DNA of 49,122 nucleotides from an uncultured Eubacteriales bacterium (GTDB lineage: Bacteria; Bacillota; Clostridia; Oscillospirales; Oscillospiraceae): contig URHT01000010.1 in NCBI GenBank assembly GCA_900547745.1, forward strand, positions 1-49,122, given 5' to 3'. The first letter of the stretch is position 1. Each line of letters starts with the position of its first letter. The notes under the pieces were generated by a model. That model saw nothing but the letters and a program-made list of their open reading frames with translations. It ran no database searches and was not told where the DNA came from. Made by a program: the position numbers and the translations under genes. Positions 42,013 through 49,084 of the stretch are shown piece by piece.

Positions 42013-43041
42013 TTATAAAGTGCCCTCCTTCGTGTGGGAAAGTACCACCGCGTGGCAGATGCCGGGCACGCTCTCGCCCTGAAAGGAGCTGGTGGGGCTC
42101 AGCAGCGCGCCGGTGGGAGCAAAGACCATGCGCTGCCATTTGCCCGTGCGCAGGCCCTGCAGGAGATAGCCGTTGAGCACTGCGGCGGAGCAGCCGCAGC
42201 CGGAGCCGCCGGCGTGCATGTCCTGCTTTGCCCGGTCATACAGCAGGATGCCGCAGTCGGTGCAGTTGTCCCCCAGCGTCACGCCGTCCCGGCGGAACAG
42301 CTCCACCAGAAGATCGTGGCCCAGATAGCCCAGATCGCCGGTGACGATGAGGTCGTAGTCCCGGGGCGTGGTGCCGGTGTCCCGGAACAGGGCGGACAGG
42401 GTGTCGTGGGCGGCGGGAGCCATGGCCGCGCCCATGTTGGCCGCGTCCGTAACGCCCAGATCCACGATGCGGCCCCGGGTGGTGTGGGTGATATACGGGC
42501 CCTCGGACTGGGCGCCTACCACGCAGCAGCCGGCGGCGGTGGCCGTCCACTGGGCCGTGGGCGCCCGCTGGCTGCCGTAGGGCACCGGGGCGCGGTACTG
42601 CCGCTCGGCGGTGCAGAAGTGGGAGGAGGTCTGGGCGGCGGCGATGCGGGCGAAGCCGCCGGCCACCGCCATGGCCGCCAGAGACAGACCCTCGCCCATG
42701 GTGGAGCAGGCGCCGTATACCCCGTAAAACGGGATGGCGAAGTCCCGCAGGGAGAAGGTGGCCCCGATGTTCTGGTTCAGCAGGTCGCCGGCAAAGACGC
42801 AGTCCACGTCCCGCGGCGTCAGGCCGCCTTTTTGCAGGGCGCGGCGCAGGGCCATGGCCTGCATCTCCGCTTCCCCCTGCTCCCATGTCTTCTTGCCGAA
42901 GAAGGAGTCATCGTCCGTGATGTCGAAATACGCGCCCAGCGGGCCCTGACGCTCCAGCCGTCCGGCCACGCTGGCCCAGCTCACCACGCCGGGGGGCTGG
43001 AGGAGCCGGCAGGTCTGGCGGCTCAGTCGTTTGATGTCCAT
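42013..43041 (-). CDS. spoVAD: Stage V sporulation protein AD (SpoVAD)
   Basis: A 342-residue thiolase-fold protein that binds dipicolinic acid as part of the SpoVA complex. Seen: DDDSFFGKKTWEQGEAEMQ, FAGDLLNQNIGATF, YGVYGACSTMGEGL with the thiolase-type cysteine, TAERQYRAPVPYGSQRAPTA, and the C-terminal GGSGCGCSAAVLNGYLL. The ATG at 43041 follows GAGGTGG. It is followed directly by spoVAE. spoVAC, which usually comes first, is not here. Confidence 0.95.
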   Translation of the reverse strand: MDIKRLSRQTCRLLQPPGVVSWASVAGRLERQGPLGAYFDITDDDSFFGKKTWEQGEAEMQAMALRRALQKGGLTPRDVDCVFAGDLLNQNIGATFSLRDFAIPFYGVYGACSTMGEGLSLAAMAVAGGFARIAAAQTSSHFCTAERQYRAPVPYGSQRAPTAQWTATAAGCCVVGAQSEGPYITHTTRGRIVDLGVTDAANMGAAMAPAAHDTLSALFRDTGTTPRDYDLIVTGDLGYLGHDLLVELFRRDGVTLGDNCTDCGILLYDRAKQDMHAGGSGCGCSAAVLNGYLLQGLRTGKWQRMVFAPTGALLSPTSSFQGESVPGICHAVVLSHTKEGTL

Positions 43042-43073
43042 AGTGTTCCACCTCACGCTTGCAGATTTGCCCT

Positions 43074-43101
43074 TAGTTTGCGCGGGAAGCGGAAAAATAT
43101 G
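43074..43101 (-). promoter_or_regulatory. Possible forespore (sigma-G/F type) promoter of spoVAD
   Basis: On the minus strand CATA (43098-43101) and CAAACTA (43074-43080) are 17 bases apart, near the sigma-G pattern (xATA, 17-18 bases, CATnnTA). It lies directly after the azlD terminator and 33 bases before spoVAD, where forespore control would be expected. Confidence 0.3.
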
Positions 43102-43126
43102 AAAAAGGACGCCCGGCGGGGCGTCC
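43102..43126 (-). terminator. azlC-azlD terminator
   Basis: On the minus strand GGACGCCC pairs with GGGCGTCC across a three-base loop, followed by TTTTT. Confidence 0.75.
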
Positions 43127-43144
43127 CTGGGGTGCGGTATGGAC

Positions 43145-43480
43145 TTACACGAATACCAGCTGCACCAGCAGCATATACACGGCGGTGCCCATCAGAATGG
43201 ACAGCAGCGTGCTGCGCTTCCACAGGTGGAGCCCGGCGGTGACGGCCACGGCGATGGCCTCCGGCAGACCGTGGCTGCCGGTGAAAGGGTCCGTGTTCCG
43301 CAGGCTGTATACCACCAGCAGACCCATCATGGCCGGGGGCAGCAGACGGCCCAGATCCTCCACCACCTTGGGGAGTTTCCGGCCGCCGGAGAACACCAGA
43401 AACGGCGTCCAGCGGGTGATCTGGGTGGCCAGCGCCACCATGCAGACGATGATCAGGGACTGGATGAAATTCAGGCGCAT
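43145..43480 (-). CDS. azlD: Branched-chain amino acid exporter small subunit AzlD
   Basis: A 111-residue membrane protein with four helices (FIQSLIIVCMVALATQITRW, PAMMGLLVVYSL, LLSILMGTAVYMLLV). TRWTPFLVFSGGRKLPKVV is typical of AzlD/YgaH. It works with AzlC to export branched-chain amino acids (also azaleucine resistance). Its start overlaps the azlC end by ten bases, so the two are coupled. Confidence 0.93.
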   Translation of the reverse strand: MRLNFIQSLIIVCMVALATQITRWTPFLVFSGGRKLPKVVEDLGRLLPPAMMGLLVVYSLRNTDPFTGSHGLPEAIAVAVTAGLHLWKRSTLLSILMGTAVYMLLVQLVFV

Positions 43481-44163
43481 AGCTTTTTCCTCCCCAGCAG
43501 AAGTGCGATGAGCGTGAGCGCCATGGCCGGGATGACCATGCTGTCCGCGCCGAACACGGCCAGACCCGCCACGGAGCAGGCAAGGCCCATGAAGCCGGCG
43601 GGGCGGTTCTCCCGCTTGATGACCTGCTCGATGAACAGCACCACGAACAGCGCCGTCAGGGCAAAGTCGATGCCGGTGATGTCAAAGGTGATGAGACCGC
43701 CGATGAGGCCGCCCAGCATGGAGAACGCCACCCAGTACAGCCACGTCAGAAGGCTCATGGCGAAGTAGAACAGCGTGGGGTCGGTGTCCTTCGGCGGCTC
43801 CACCGTGGAGCTGAGGGAGAAGTTCTCGTCGCTGAGGGTGTAGATGAGGAAGTACCGCAGCCGTCCCAGCCCCCGGTATCTGGGCAGCAGGGCCAGCGAG
43901 AAGAACAGGTGCCGGGCGTTGACCATCAGGCTGAGGAAAAAGGCGCTGAGGGGGTCGAAGGCCGTGGTCAGCAGGGTGATGGCCACATACTGCATGCTGC
44001 CGCAGAAGGCGAAGGCGCTGACAAAGCCCGACCACAGAAAATTGTAGCCCTTGGAGGACATCAGCAGGCCGTAGGCCAGACCCACCGCCAGATAGCCGGT
44101 GAGGATGGGCACCGTGTGGGGGAACGCCGCCTTCAGCGCGGCGGGGAAGGACTTGCGGGGCAA
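43471..44163 (-). CDS. azlC: Branched-chain amino acid exporter large subunit AzlC
   Basis: A 230-residue polytopic protein of the AzlC/YgaZ family. Seen: FPHTVPILTGYLAVGLAYGL, SAFAFCGSMQYVAITLL, and LSLMVNARHLFFSLAL, all family signatures, plus the later TGIDFALTALFVVLFIEQ. It is the larger partner of AzlD. The start is probably TTG at 44163, eight bases after GGAGG; a GTG at 44172 is also in frame but adjacent to that site. It has its own divergent promoter. Confidence 0.93.
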   Translation of the reverse strand: MPRKSFPAALKAAFPHTVPILTGYLAVGLAYGLLMSSKGYNFLWSGFVSAFAFCGSMQYVAITLLTTAFDPLSAFFLSLMVNARHLFFSLALLPRYRGLGRLRYFLIYTLSDENFSLSSTVEPPKDTDPTLFYFAMSLLTWLYWVAFSMLGGLIGGLITFDITGIDFALTALFVVLFIEQVIKRENRPAGFMGLACSVAGLAVFGADSMVIPAMALTLIALLLGRKKLCA

Positions 44164-44192
44164 AACGACCACCTCCGATGAAATGTGTCAGC

Positions 44193-44221
44193 ATTATAGC
44201 GGAAAACCGGGAAGGGCGCAA
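44193..44221 (-). promoter_or_regulatory. azlC-azlD promoter
   Basis: On the minus strand TTGCGC (44216-44221) and TATAAT (44193-44198) are 17 bases apart, about 30 bases before the start codon. Confidence 0.7.
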
Positions 44222-44254
44222 GAGGAAAAAACCGCAGGAATGCGGAAAAAAACT

Positions 44255-44284
44255 CTGGAAAAAGGGACGCCGGGAGCGTATAAT
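44255..44284 (+). promoter_or_regulatory. Promoter of the zinc-ribbon/CDF pair
   Basis: TATAAT at 44279-44284 is consensus. The -35 (CTGGAA at 44255-44260, 18 bases away) is weak, which may point to an activator or simply low expression. Confidence 0.5.
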
Positions 44285-44319
44285 ATAAGGACTTTACACA
44301 GGAGAAGGAGCGTGTACCG

Positions 44320-44919
44320 ATGGAGGAAATGCGCAGCTTTGGTTATATCTGCCCCCACTGCGGAAAGGCGGTGCTGCACCAGCGCAGCGTGTTCGCCCTG
44401 TCCGCCGCCGCGGCCCGGATGGAGTGCGAATGCGGGCAGGAGGCGCTGGAGGCACAGACGGACGGCGTGAGGTTCCGGCTCTGGGTGCCCTGCGGCGTGT
44501 GCGGCGGGCATCATCAGGCGGAGTGCGGCGCCGACGCGGTGCTGCACGGGCGGGGTATCGGCCTTGCCTGTCCCGAAAAGCAGGAGCTATGCTGCTATAT
44601 CGGTGAGGAGCAGCAGGTGCGCCGGGCCATGGAGGAGCTGGCCCTGCGTGTGGAAAAGGAGAAGGCCGGCGGCGAGGAGGCCTTTACCGACAACGTCATC
44701 ATGTACGAGGTGCTGTCGGAGCTGAAGGACATCGCCGCACGGGACGGCATCTCCTGTACCTGCGGCAGCCATAAGTACACCATGGCGGTGCGGCGGGGCG
44801 CGGTGGAGCTGATCTGCGGTGACTGCGGCGGCAGACTGCGGCTCAACGCTGCCACTGATCGGGATCTGGACGATCTGTGCTGCCAGATGAAGCTGACCAT
44901 CCGGGGAGCGAAGCGGTAA
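44320..44919 (+). CDS. Multi-zinc-ribbon protein of unknown function, 199 residues
   Basis: I do not recognise the family. Cysteine pairs come in order: C11-x2-C14 (ICPHC), C36-x-C38, C58-x2-C61 (CGVCGGHH), then towards the end SCTCGSHKY and LICGDCGG. They would make two or three zinc ribbons around a charged helical linker (RRAMEELALRVEKEKAGGEE). Such proteins often bind RNA or DNA or carry zinc. GAAGGAG precedes the ATG. It is 31 bases ahead of a cation-efflux gene and probably cotranscribed with it, so a link to zinc homeostasis is possible but unproven. Confidence 0.8.
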   Translation: MEEMRSFGYICPHCGKAVLHQRSVFALSAAAARMECECGQEALEAQTDGVRFRLWVPCGVCGGHHQAECGADAVLHGRGIGLACPEKQELCCYIGEEQQVRRAMEELALRVEKEKAGGEEAFTDNVIMYEVLSELKDIAARDGISCTCGSHKYTMAVRRGAVELICGDCGGRLRLNAATDRDLDDLCCQMKLTIRGAKR

Positions 44920-44950
44920 GCCATGGGGATGGAGAAAGGAGAGAACGCGC

Positions 44951-46120
44951 ATGATACGACTGCTGGCCCGGTGGCTGATCCCTGACCGGGAAAATGTGAC
45001 GTCTCCGGCGGTGCGGCGGGCCTACGGTACGCTGTGCGGCGTGGTGGGCATCGTCCTGAATATTCTGCTGTTTGCGGGGAAGCTCTTTGCCGGACAGCTC
45101 TCCGGCTCCATCGCCGTGACGGCGGACGCCTTCAACAACCTGTCGGACGCGGGCTCCTCGGCGGTGACGCTGCTGGGCTTCCGGCTGGCAGGCCGGAAGC
45201 CGGACACCGACCACCCCTTCGGCCACGGACGCATCGAGTATATCTCCGGCCTTGCGGTGGCGGGGCTGATCCTTCTGATGGGCGTGGAGCTGGCCAAGTC
45301 CTCGTTTGAGAAAATCCTCCACCCGGAGGAGGTGGCGTTCTCGGCGCTGGCGCTGGGCATTCTGGCGGCGTCGGTGTGCGTGAAGCTGTACATGTGGCTG
45401 TATAACCGGAGCATCGGCCGAAGGATCAAGTCCGCGGCCATGGAGGCCACGGCTATGGACAGCCTGTCCGATACCGCCGCTACGGCAGCGGTGCTGCTGG
45501 CCATGCTCATCGGTAAATGGACGGGGCTGGCGGCGGACGGCTATGTGGGCCTTGTGGTGGCGCTGTTCATCCTGTTTTCCGCCTATAAGGCGGCCAAGGA
45601 GACATTGTCGCCCCTGCTGGGGCAGGCCCCCGACCCGGAGCTGGTGCGGGAGATACGGGATATCGTCATGGCCCACGGCACCGTGCAGGGCGTACACGAT
45701 CTGGTGGTGCACGACTACGGCCCCGGACGGTGCATGATCTCCCTCCACGCGGAGGTGCCGGCTCACGGGGACATCCTGGAGATGCACGACATCATCGACA
45801 ACATCGAAAAGGAGCTGGCGGAGAAGCTGCACTGTCAGGCGGTGATCCACATGGATCCCATCGTCACCGACGATGCGCTGGTGGGGGCGCTGCGGCAGCA
45901 GGTGGCCGAGGCGGTGAAGCAGGTCGATCCCGGCATGACCATCCACGATTTCCGGCTGGTGCGGGGCACCACCCATACGAACCTCATCTTCGACGCGGTG
46001 CTGCCGTTTTCCTCCGGTAAGACGACGGAACAGGCGGCGCAGGAGATCCGGCGGCTGGTAAAGGCGCTGGACAGCACCTACTTCGCCGTGGTGACGGTGG
46101 AGCACAGCTATACGGCATGA
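44951..46120 (+). CDS. Cation diffusion facilitator family transporter
   Basis: A 389-residue CDF antiporter exporting divalent metal (Zn, Fe, Mn or Co). Six helices; the metal site residues appear in TADAFNNLSDAGSS (D59, N63) and in ATAMDSLSDTAATA (later D pair). The helix 2-3 segment is DHPFGHGRIEYISGL. The cytoplasmic CDF domain (about 210-290) has VHDLVVHDYGPGRCMISLHA and HCQAVIHMDP. An extra C-terminal extension of about 90 residues follows. GAAAGGAGAG lies before the ATG. It follows the zinc-ribbon gene. The metal cannot be read with certainty. Confidence 0.93.
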   Translation: MIRLLARWLIPDRENVTSPAVRRAYGTLCGVVGIVLNILLFAGKLFAGQLSGSIAVTADAFNNLSDAGSSAVTLLGFRLAGRKPDTDHPFGHGRIEYISGLAVAGLILLMGVELAKSSFEKILHPEEVAFSALALGILAASVCVKLYMWLYNRSIGRRIKSAAMEATAMDSLSDTAATAAVLLAMLIGKWTGLAADGYVGLVVALFILFSAYKAAKETLSPLLGQAPDPELVREIRDIVMAHGTVQGVHDLVVHDYGPGRCMISLHAEVPAHGDILEMHDIIDNIEKELAEKLHCQAVIHMDPIVTDDALVGALRQQVAEAVKQVDPGMTIHDFRLVRGTTHTNLIFDAVLPFSSGKTTEQAAQEIRRLVKALDSTYFAVVTVEHSYTA

Positions 46121-46148
46121 AAAAGTCCCGCGCCGGCAGGCGCGGGAC
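46120..46148 (-). terminator. Terminator of the ArsC-like gene
   Basis: GTCCCGCGCC and GGCGCGGGAC form a perfect 10-bp stem; T tract on the minus strand. It lies at the very end of the convergent CDF gene. Confidence 0.8.
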
Positions 46149-46154
46149 GGGGCG

Positions 46155-46493
46155 TTATTCCCATGTCTGCCAGATATCGGGACAGTAGCCCACGGTGGCC
46201 TGACGGCCGTTGCGGACGATGGGGGCGGCGAAAAGCTCCGGATAGTCCAGCAGCTTTTCCTCCGCCGCCTGCGGCGTGATGTAGGCCATGTACTGCTCCT
46301 CGTAGGCGCGGCAGGACTTATCCACCAGCGCGTCAAGGCTGCCCACGGCGGCGCGGATGGAGCGGTACTCGCCGGGGGATACGCCCTTGGTGACAAGGTC
46401 GATATACTGATACTTGATGCGGCGCTCCTTAAACCAGCGCTCTGCTTTCTTCGTATCGAAGGACTTGGACTTTCCGAAAATTTGAATATTCAT
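46155..46493 (-). CDS. ArsC/Spx-fold protein lacking the catalytic cysteine
   Basis: A 112-residue protein with the ArsC/Spx thioredoxin-like layout: IQIFGKSKSFDTKKAERWFK, then IKYQYIDLVTKGVSP, and late FAAPIVRNGRQATVGYCPDI. In arsenate reductases and Spx an N-terminal Cys (C-x-x-C or C-x5-R) sits where this protein has KSKS (residues 8-11), so no redox cysteine is available there; only two cysteines exist, at about 61 and 104. It is unlikely to reduce arsenate. It might be a regulator in the manner of Spx. It is divergent from the sirtuin gene and has its own terminator. Confidence 0.85.
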   Translation of the reverse strand: MNIQIFGKSKSFDTKKAERWFKERRIKYQYIDLVTKGVSPGEYRSIRAAVGSLDALVDKSCRAYEEQYMAYITPQAAEEKLLDYPELFAAPIVRNGRQATVGYCPDIWQTWE

Positions 46494-46528
46494 AGACGGC
46501 TCCTTGTGGGCAGAATGGAGGGTTTTTC

Positions 46529-47245
46529 ATGGACGAGAGTATCCACAGATTGAAGGAATTGCTGGACGGCTCCGACAACATCGTGTTTTTCGGCGGGGCC
46601 GGGGTGTCCACGGAGTCGGGCATTCCCGATTTCCGCAGCGTGGACGGGCTGTACAGCCAGAAGTTCAAATACCCGCCGGAGACTATACTGAGCCACACCT
46701 TTTTTGAACGGCACACGGAGGAGTTCTTCGACTTCTACCGCACCAAGATGCTGGCGCCGGACGCCCAGCCCAACGCGGCCCATCGGAAGCTGGCCCAGTG
46801 GGAGCAGGAGGGGCGTCTGAAGGCGGTCATCACCCAGAACATCGACGGTCTGCACCAGAAGGCGGGCAGCCGGGAGGTGCTGGAGCTGCACGGCAGCGTG
46901 CTGCGGAACTACTGCACCCGCTGCGGGAAATTCTACGGCGTGGAGCACATCGCGGAGAGCACCGGCGTACCCCGCTGCGCGTGCGGCGGCGTCATCAAGC
47001 CGGACGTGGTGCTGTATGAGGAGCCGCTGGACGAGAACGTGATGATAAAGGCCATCCACTACATCCGACAGGCGGATGTGCTGCTCATCGGCGGTACGTC
47101 GCTGGTGGTGTATCCGGCGGCGGGGCTTGTCACCTACTACCGGGGACACAAGCTGGCGGTCATCAACAAGGGCGGCGCAGGCGGCGGCCTCGGCGCTGCC
47201 GTCACGGTGGACGGCCCCATCGGACAGGTGCTGGCGCAATTATAA
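46529..47245 (+). CDS. NAD-dependent protein deacylase, SIR2 family
   Basis: A 238-residue sirtuin (CobB-like). Seen: GGAGVSTESGIPDFRS (NAD-binding), TQNIDGLHQKAG, the catalytic histidine in ELHGSVLRNYC, and a four-cysteine zinc site in YCTRCGK and RCACGG. IKPDVVLYEEPLDE and GGTSLVVYPAAGL complete the fold. Sirtuins remove acyl groups from lysines in the cytoplasm using NAD. GGAGGG precedes the ATG. It forms a single gene with a terminator after it. Confidence 0.95.
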   Translation: MDESIHRLKELLDGSDNIVFFGGAGVSTESGIPDFRSVDGLYSQKFKYPPETILSHTFFERHTEEFFDFYRTKMLAPDAQPNAAHRKLAQWEQEGRLKAVITQNIDGLHQKAGSREVLELHGSVLRNYCTRCGKFYGVEHIAESTGVPRCACGGVIKPDVVLYEEPLDENVMIKAIHYIRQADVLLIGGTSLVVYPAAGLVTYYRGHKLAVINKGGAGGGLGAAVTVDGPIGQVLAQL

Positions 47246-47261
47246 CACGGAAATACGGGAA

Positions 47262-47288
47262 AAGCCACCCCGGCAGGGGTGGTTTTTC
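47262..47288 (+). terminator. Sirtuin gene terminator
   Basis: GCCACCCC-GGCA-GGGGTGG followed by TTTTTC, 17 bases after the stop codon. Confidence 0.85.
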
Positions 47289-47303
47289 TGCGCTCGGTGG
47301 GTG

Positions 47304-47332
47304 GTGACAAATGCGGCGGCATGTGCTATACT
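47304..47332 (+). promoter_or_regulatory. Promoter of the 100-residue protein gene
   Basis: GTGACA (47304-47309) and TATACT (47327-47332) are 17 bases apart, 30 bases before the ATG. Confidence 0.6.
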
Positions 47333-47361
47333 GTTCCCATCACCACCAAGGAGGACGTATC

Positions 47362-47664
47362 ATGCGCATCAACTGGTTCAAGGACGAAAATCACCTCGTA
47401 TATATCAACGGCGCGACGCAGCTGGCGGAGCTGGAGCGGACGCTGCACTTCCCCGGCCTGGAGGAGGCGGCCAACGAGCTGCGGCAGCATCCCACGGCGG
47501 AGGGCTTCACCATCAAGGGCCCCAAGCGCACCAGCGGGCGGCTGTTCGTGCCCGACCTGACCTTCGGCGAGCACATCGAGATGGGGGAGAACATCTTCTT
47601 CTACATGGGCGAGATGCAGGAGTGCTACGTCATCTACTGGCCGGACGCGCCGGTGGCGGGGTGA
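47362..47664 (+). CDS. Conserved-looking small protein, 100 residues, unknown function
   Basis: I do not recognise it. It opens MRINWFKDENHLVYINGATQ and later carries FTIKGPKRTSGRLFVPDL and ENIFFYMGEMQECYVIYW, a compact alpha/beta pattern with no membrane segment and no metal motif. AAGGAGG lies eight bases before the ATG at 47362; an upstream in-frame start at 47311 is inside the promoter. Its strong promoter, site and GC-biased third positions indicate a real gene. It is a single gene. Confidence 0.75.
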   Translation: MRINWFKDENHLVYINGATQLAELERTLHFPGLEEAANELRQHPTAEGFTIKGPKRTSGRLFVPDLTFGEHIEMGENIFFYMGEMQECYVIYWPDAPVAG

Positions 47665-47784
47665 GACGGCATCGCCACGCTCCGTTGGGGCGCGGGACGA
47701 TCTGGCTGTCCTGCGGCCTGCTGACCGTCAGCTTCCGTGTCATGCCCGTCCACGACAGGGAACAAAAGCCGAACGAATAAAAAA

Positions 47785-47825
47785 CAGCACCGGCAGCGCT
47801 ACCCACACGCTGCCGGTGTTATTTT
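47785..47825 (+). terminator. Terminator after the 100-residue protein gene
   Basis: CACCGGCAGCG and CGCTGCCGGTG form an 11-bp stem followed by TTATTTT. The 120 bases between the stop codon and this hairpin hold nothing I can assign. Confidence 0.8.
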
Positions 47826-47871
47826 GAGGGAAACCCTCATGGAAAAGAAAAAGTATGGTTGGCTGAACCAT
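47825..47871. promoter_or_regulatory. Palindromes upstream of the LysR gene
   Basis: TGAGGG-AAA-CCCTCA (47825-47839) and ATGGTT-GGCTG-AACCAT (47855-47871) are both perfect. The second has the length and AT-bordered form of a LysR site, so it may be an autoregulatory operator. Confidence 0.35.
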
Positions 47872-47920
47872 GACCCTATCATAACAGCAGAAAAAGCATT
47901 TGTGAAGCGCATGTTTGTTC

Positions 47921-47950
47921 TTGAAAACATGAGGACTTGTATAGTACAAT
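47921..47950 (+). promoter_or_regulatory. lysR gene promoter
   Basis: TTGAAA (47921-47926) and TACAAT (47945-47950) are 18 bases apart, leaving a short leader of about 17 bases. Confidence 0.55.
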
Positions 47951-47973
47951 GGGGGGGCGAAACGAGGTGCGCT

Positions 47974-48858
47974 ATGAGTATTTCCAAATATCAGGTGTTT
48001 TTGAAAACCGTGGCCTGCGGCAGCTTCTCCAAGGCGGCGGAGGCACTGAGCTTTACCCAGTCCGGCATCAGCCACGCCATCAACTCGCTGGAAAACGAGC
48101 TGGGCGTGAAGCTGTTGAGCCGCAACCGCGGCGGCGTGGTGCTGACGGCGGACGGACGGGCGGTGCTGCCTAAGATCGAAAAGCTGTGCGCCGCACACCA
48201 TTCCCTGATGCAGACGGTGGAGGGCCTGAAGGATATGGACAGCGGCCTTGTGAAGATCGCCACCTTCTCCAGCGTGTCCGCACAGTGGCTGCCCCGCATC
48301 CTCAAGAGCTTCGGCAAGATCTACCCCAACATCGAGTTTGAGGTGGTCACCGGCGATTTCTACGACCAGATCGAGGGCTGGATCGTCAGCGGCACGGTGG
48401 ACTGCGGCTTTCTGCGCCTGCCGTCGGTGAAGAACTTGCAGACCTACGCCCTGCACCGGGACGAATTGCAGGTCATTGTGCCCTGCGACCATCCCTATGC
48501 CGACCGCGACCCGTTCCCTGTGCCGGCGCTGGCGGAGGAGCCGTTCATCCAGCTGGAGGAGGGCGACGACTACGAGATCATGGCGGCCTTTGATGAAATG
48601 GGCATCCGGCCCAATGTGAAGTACATCGCCCGGGAGGACAGAACCATCCTGGCCATGGTGTCGGAGGGACTGGGCATCAGCCTCCTGCCGGAGCTGATGG
48701 TGCGCCACAGCCCTACCCCCATCAAGGTCTGCCGCGCGCCGCTGCATTTCTACCGCACCATCGGTATCGGCGTCAAGGACAAGAAGGCGCTGTCCAACTC
48801 CACGCGCCTGTTCGTGGACTATGTGCGGACGTGGGTGGCGGAAAATGGGAACCTATAA
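47974..48858 (+). CDS. LysR family transcriptional regulator
   Basis: A 294-residue LysR-type regulator. The N-terminal winged helix-turn-helix is textbook: YQVFLKTVACGSFSKAAEAL, SFTQSGISHAINSLENEL, GVKLLSRNRGGVVLTADG. An effector domain follows (VKIATFSSVSAQWLPRILKS, DQIEGWIVSGTVDCGFLRLP). Effector and targets are unknown; there is no divergent gene next to it, which is where LysR targets usually lie. The ATG at 47974 follows GAGGTG; the frame is open from 47737. Confidence 0.95.
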   Translation: MSISKYQVFLKTVACGSFSKAAEALSFTQSGISHAINSLENELGVKLLSRNRGGVVLTADGRAVLPKIEKLCAAHHSLMQTVEGLKDMDSGLVKIATFSSVSAQWLPRILKSFGKIYPNIEFEVVTGDFYDQIEGWIVSGTVDCGFLRLPSVKNLQTYALHRDELQVIVPCDHPYADRDPFPVPALAEEPFIQLEEGDDYEIMAAFDEMGIRPNVKYIAREDRTILAMVSEGLGISLLPELMVRHSPTPIKVCRAPLHFYRTIGIGVKDKKALSNSTRLFVDYVRTWVAENGNL

Positions 48859-48883
48859 ACGGCCGGGAGCGTGAAGGAAATAG

Positions 48884-48910
48884 AAAAACCACCCCGGGGG
48901 GGTGGTTTTT
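48884..48910. terminator. Bidirectional terminator between lysR and tRNA-Leu
   Basis: AAAAACCACCCC and GGGGTGGTTTTT form a perfect 12-bp stem around GGG. T tracts on both strands serve the LysR gene and the tRNA. Confidence 0.92.
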
Positions 48911-48911
48911 C

Positions 48912-48998
48912 TGGTGCGAGCGATGGGACTTGAACCCACACGACCTTACGGACACAAGCACCTCAAGCTTGCCTGTCTGCCGATTCCAGCACGCTCGC
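48912..48998 (-). tRNA. tRNA-Leu (anticodon GAG)
   Basis: Read on the minus strand: acceptor GCGAGCG pairs with CGCTCGC, followed by A and an encoded CCA. The anticodon stem CAAGC / GCTTG encloses the loop TTGAGGT, giving anticodon GAG, which reads CUC and CUU leucine codons. The long variable arm (class II) and the T arm GTGTG-GGTTCAA are present. Length 87 with CCA. Confidence 0.95.
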
Positions 48999-49014
48999 AA
49001 ACGGAACACCCGTT

Positions 49015-49042
49015 ATTATATCAAAAAGCCCCTGTTTGTCAA
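49015..49042 (-). promoter_or_regulatory. tRNA-Leu promoter
   Basis: On the minus strand consensus TTGACA (49037-49042) and TATAAT (49015-49020) are 16 bases apart, about 17 bases before the tRNA. A perfect-consensus promoter fits a stable RNA gene transcribed alone. Confidence 0.88.
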
Positions 49043-49052
49043 GGGGCGCACG

Positions 49053-49084
49053 GAAAAAAGCCGCCCGGAGGGGCGGCTTTATTA
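49053..49084 (-). terminator. Terminator of a gene beyond the right edge
   Basis: AAAGCCGCCC and GGGCGGCTTT form a 10-bp stem; the minus strand continues with TTTTTT. It probably ends a leftward gene beyond the window. The last 38 bases show nothing else. Confidence 0.75.

Noticed and set aside
47665..47780. Coding extension of the 100-residue protein by frameshift
   Set aside because: The open frame here is in another phase, has no homology signal that I can see, and the small gene has a complete fold and stop.
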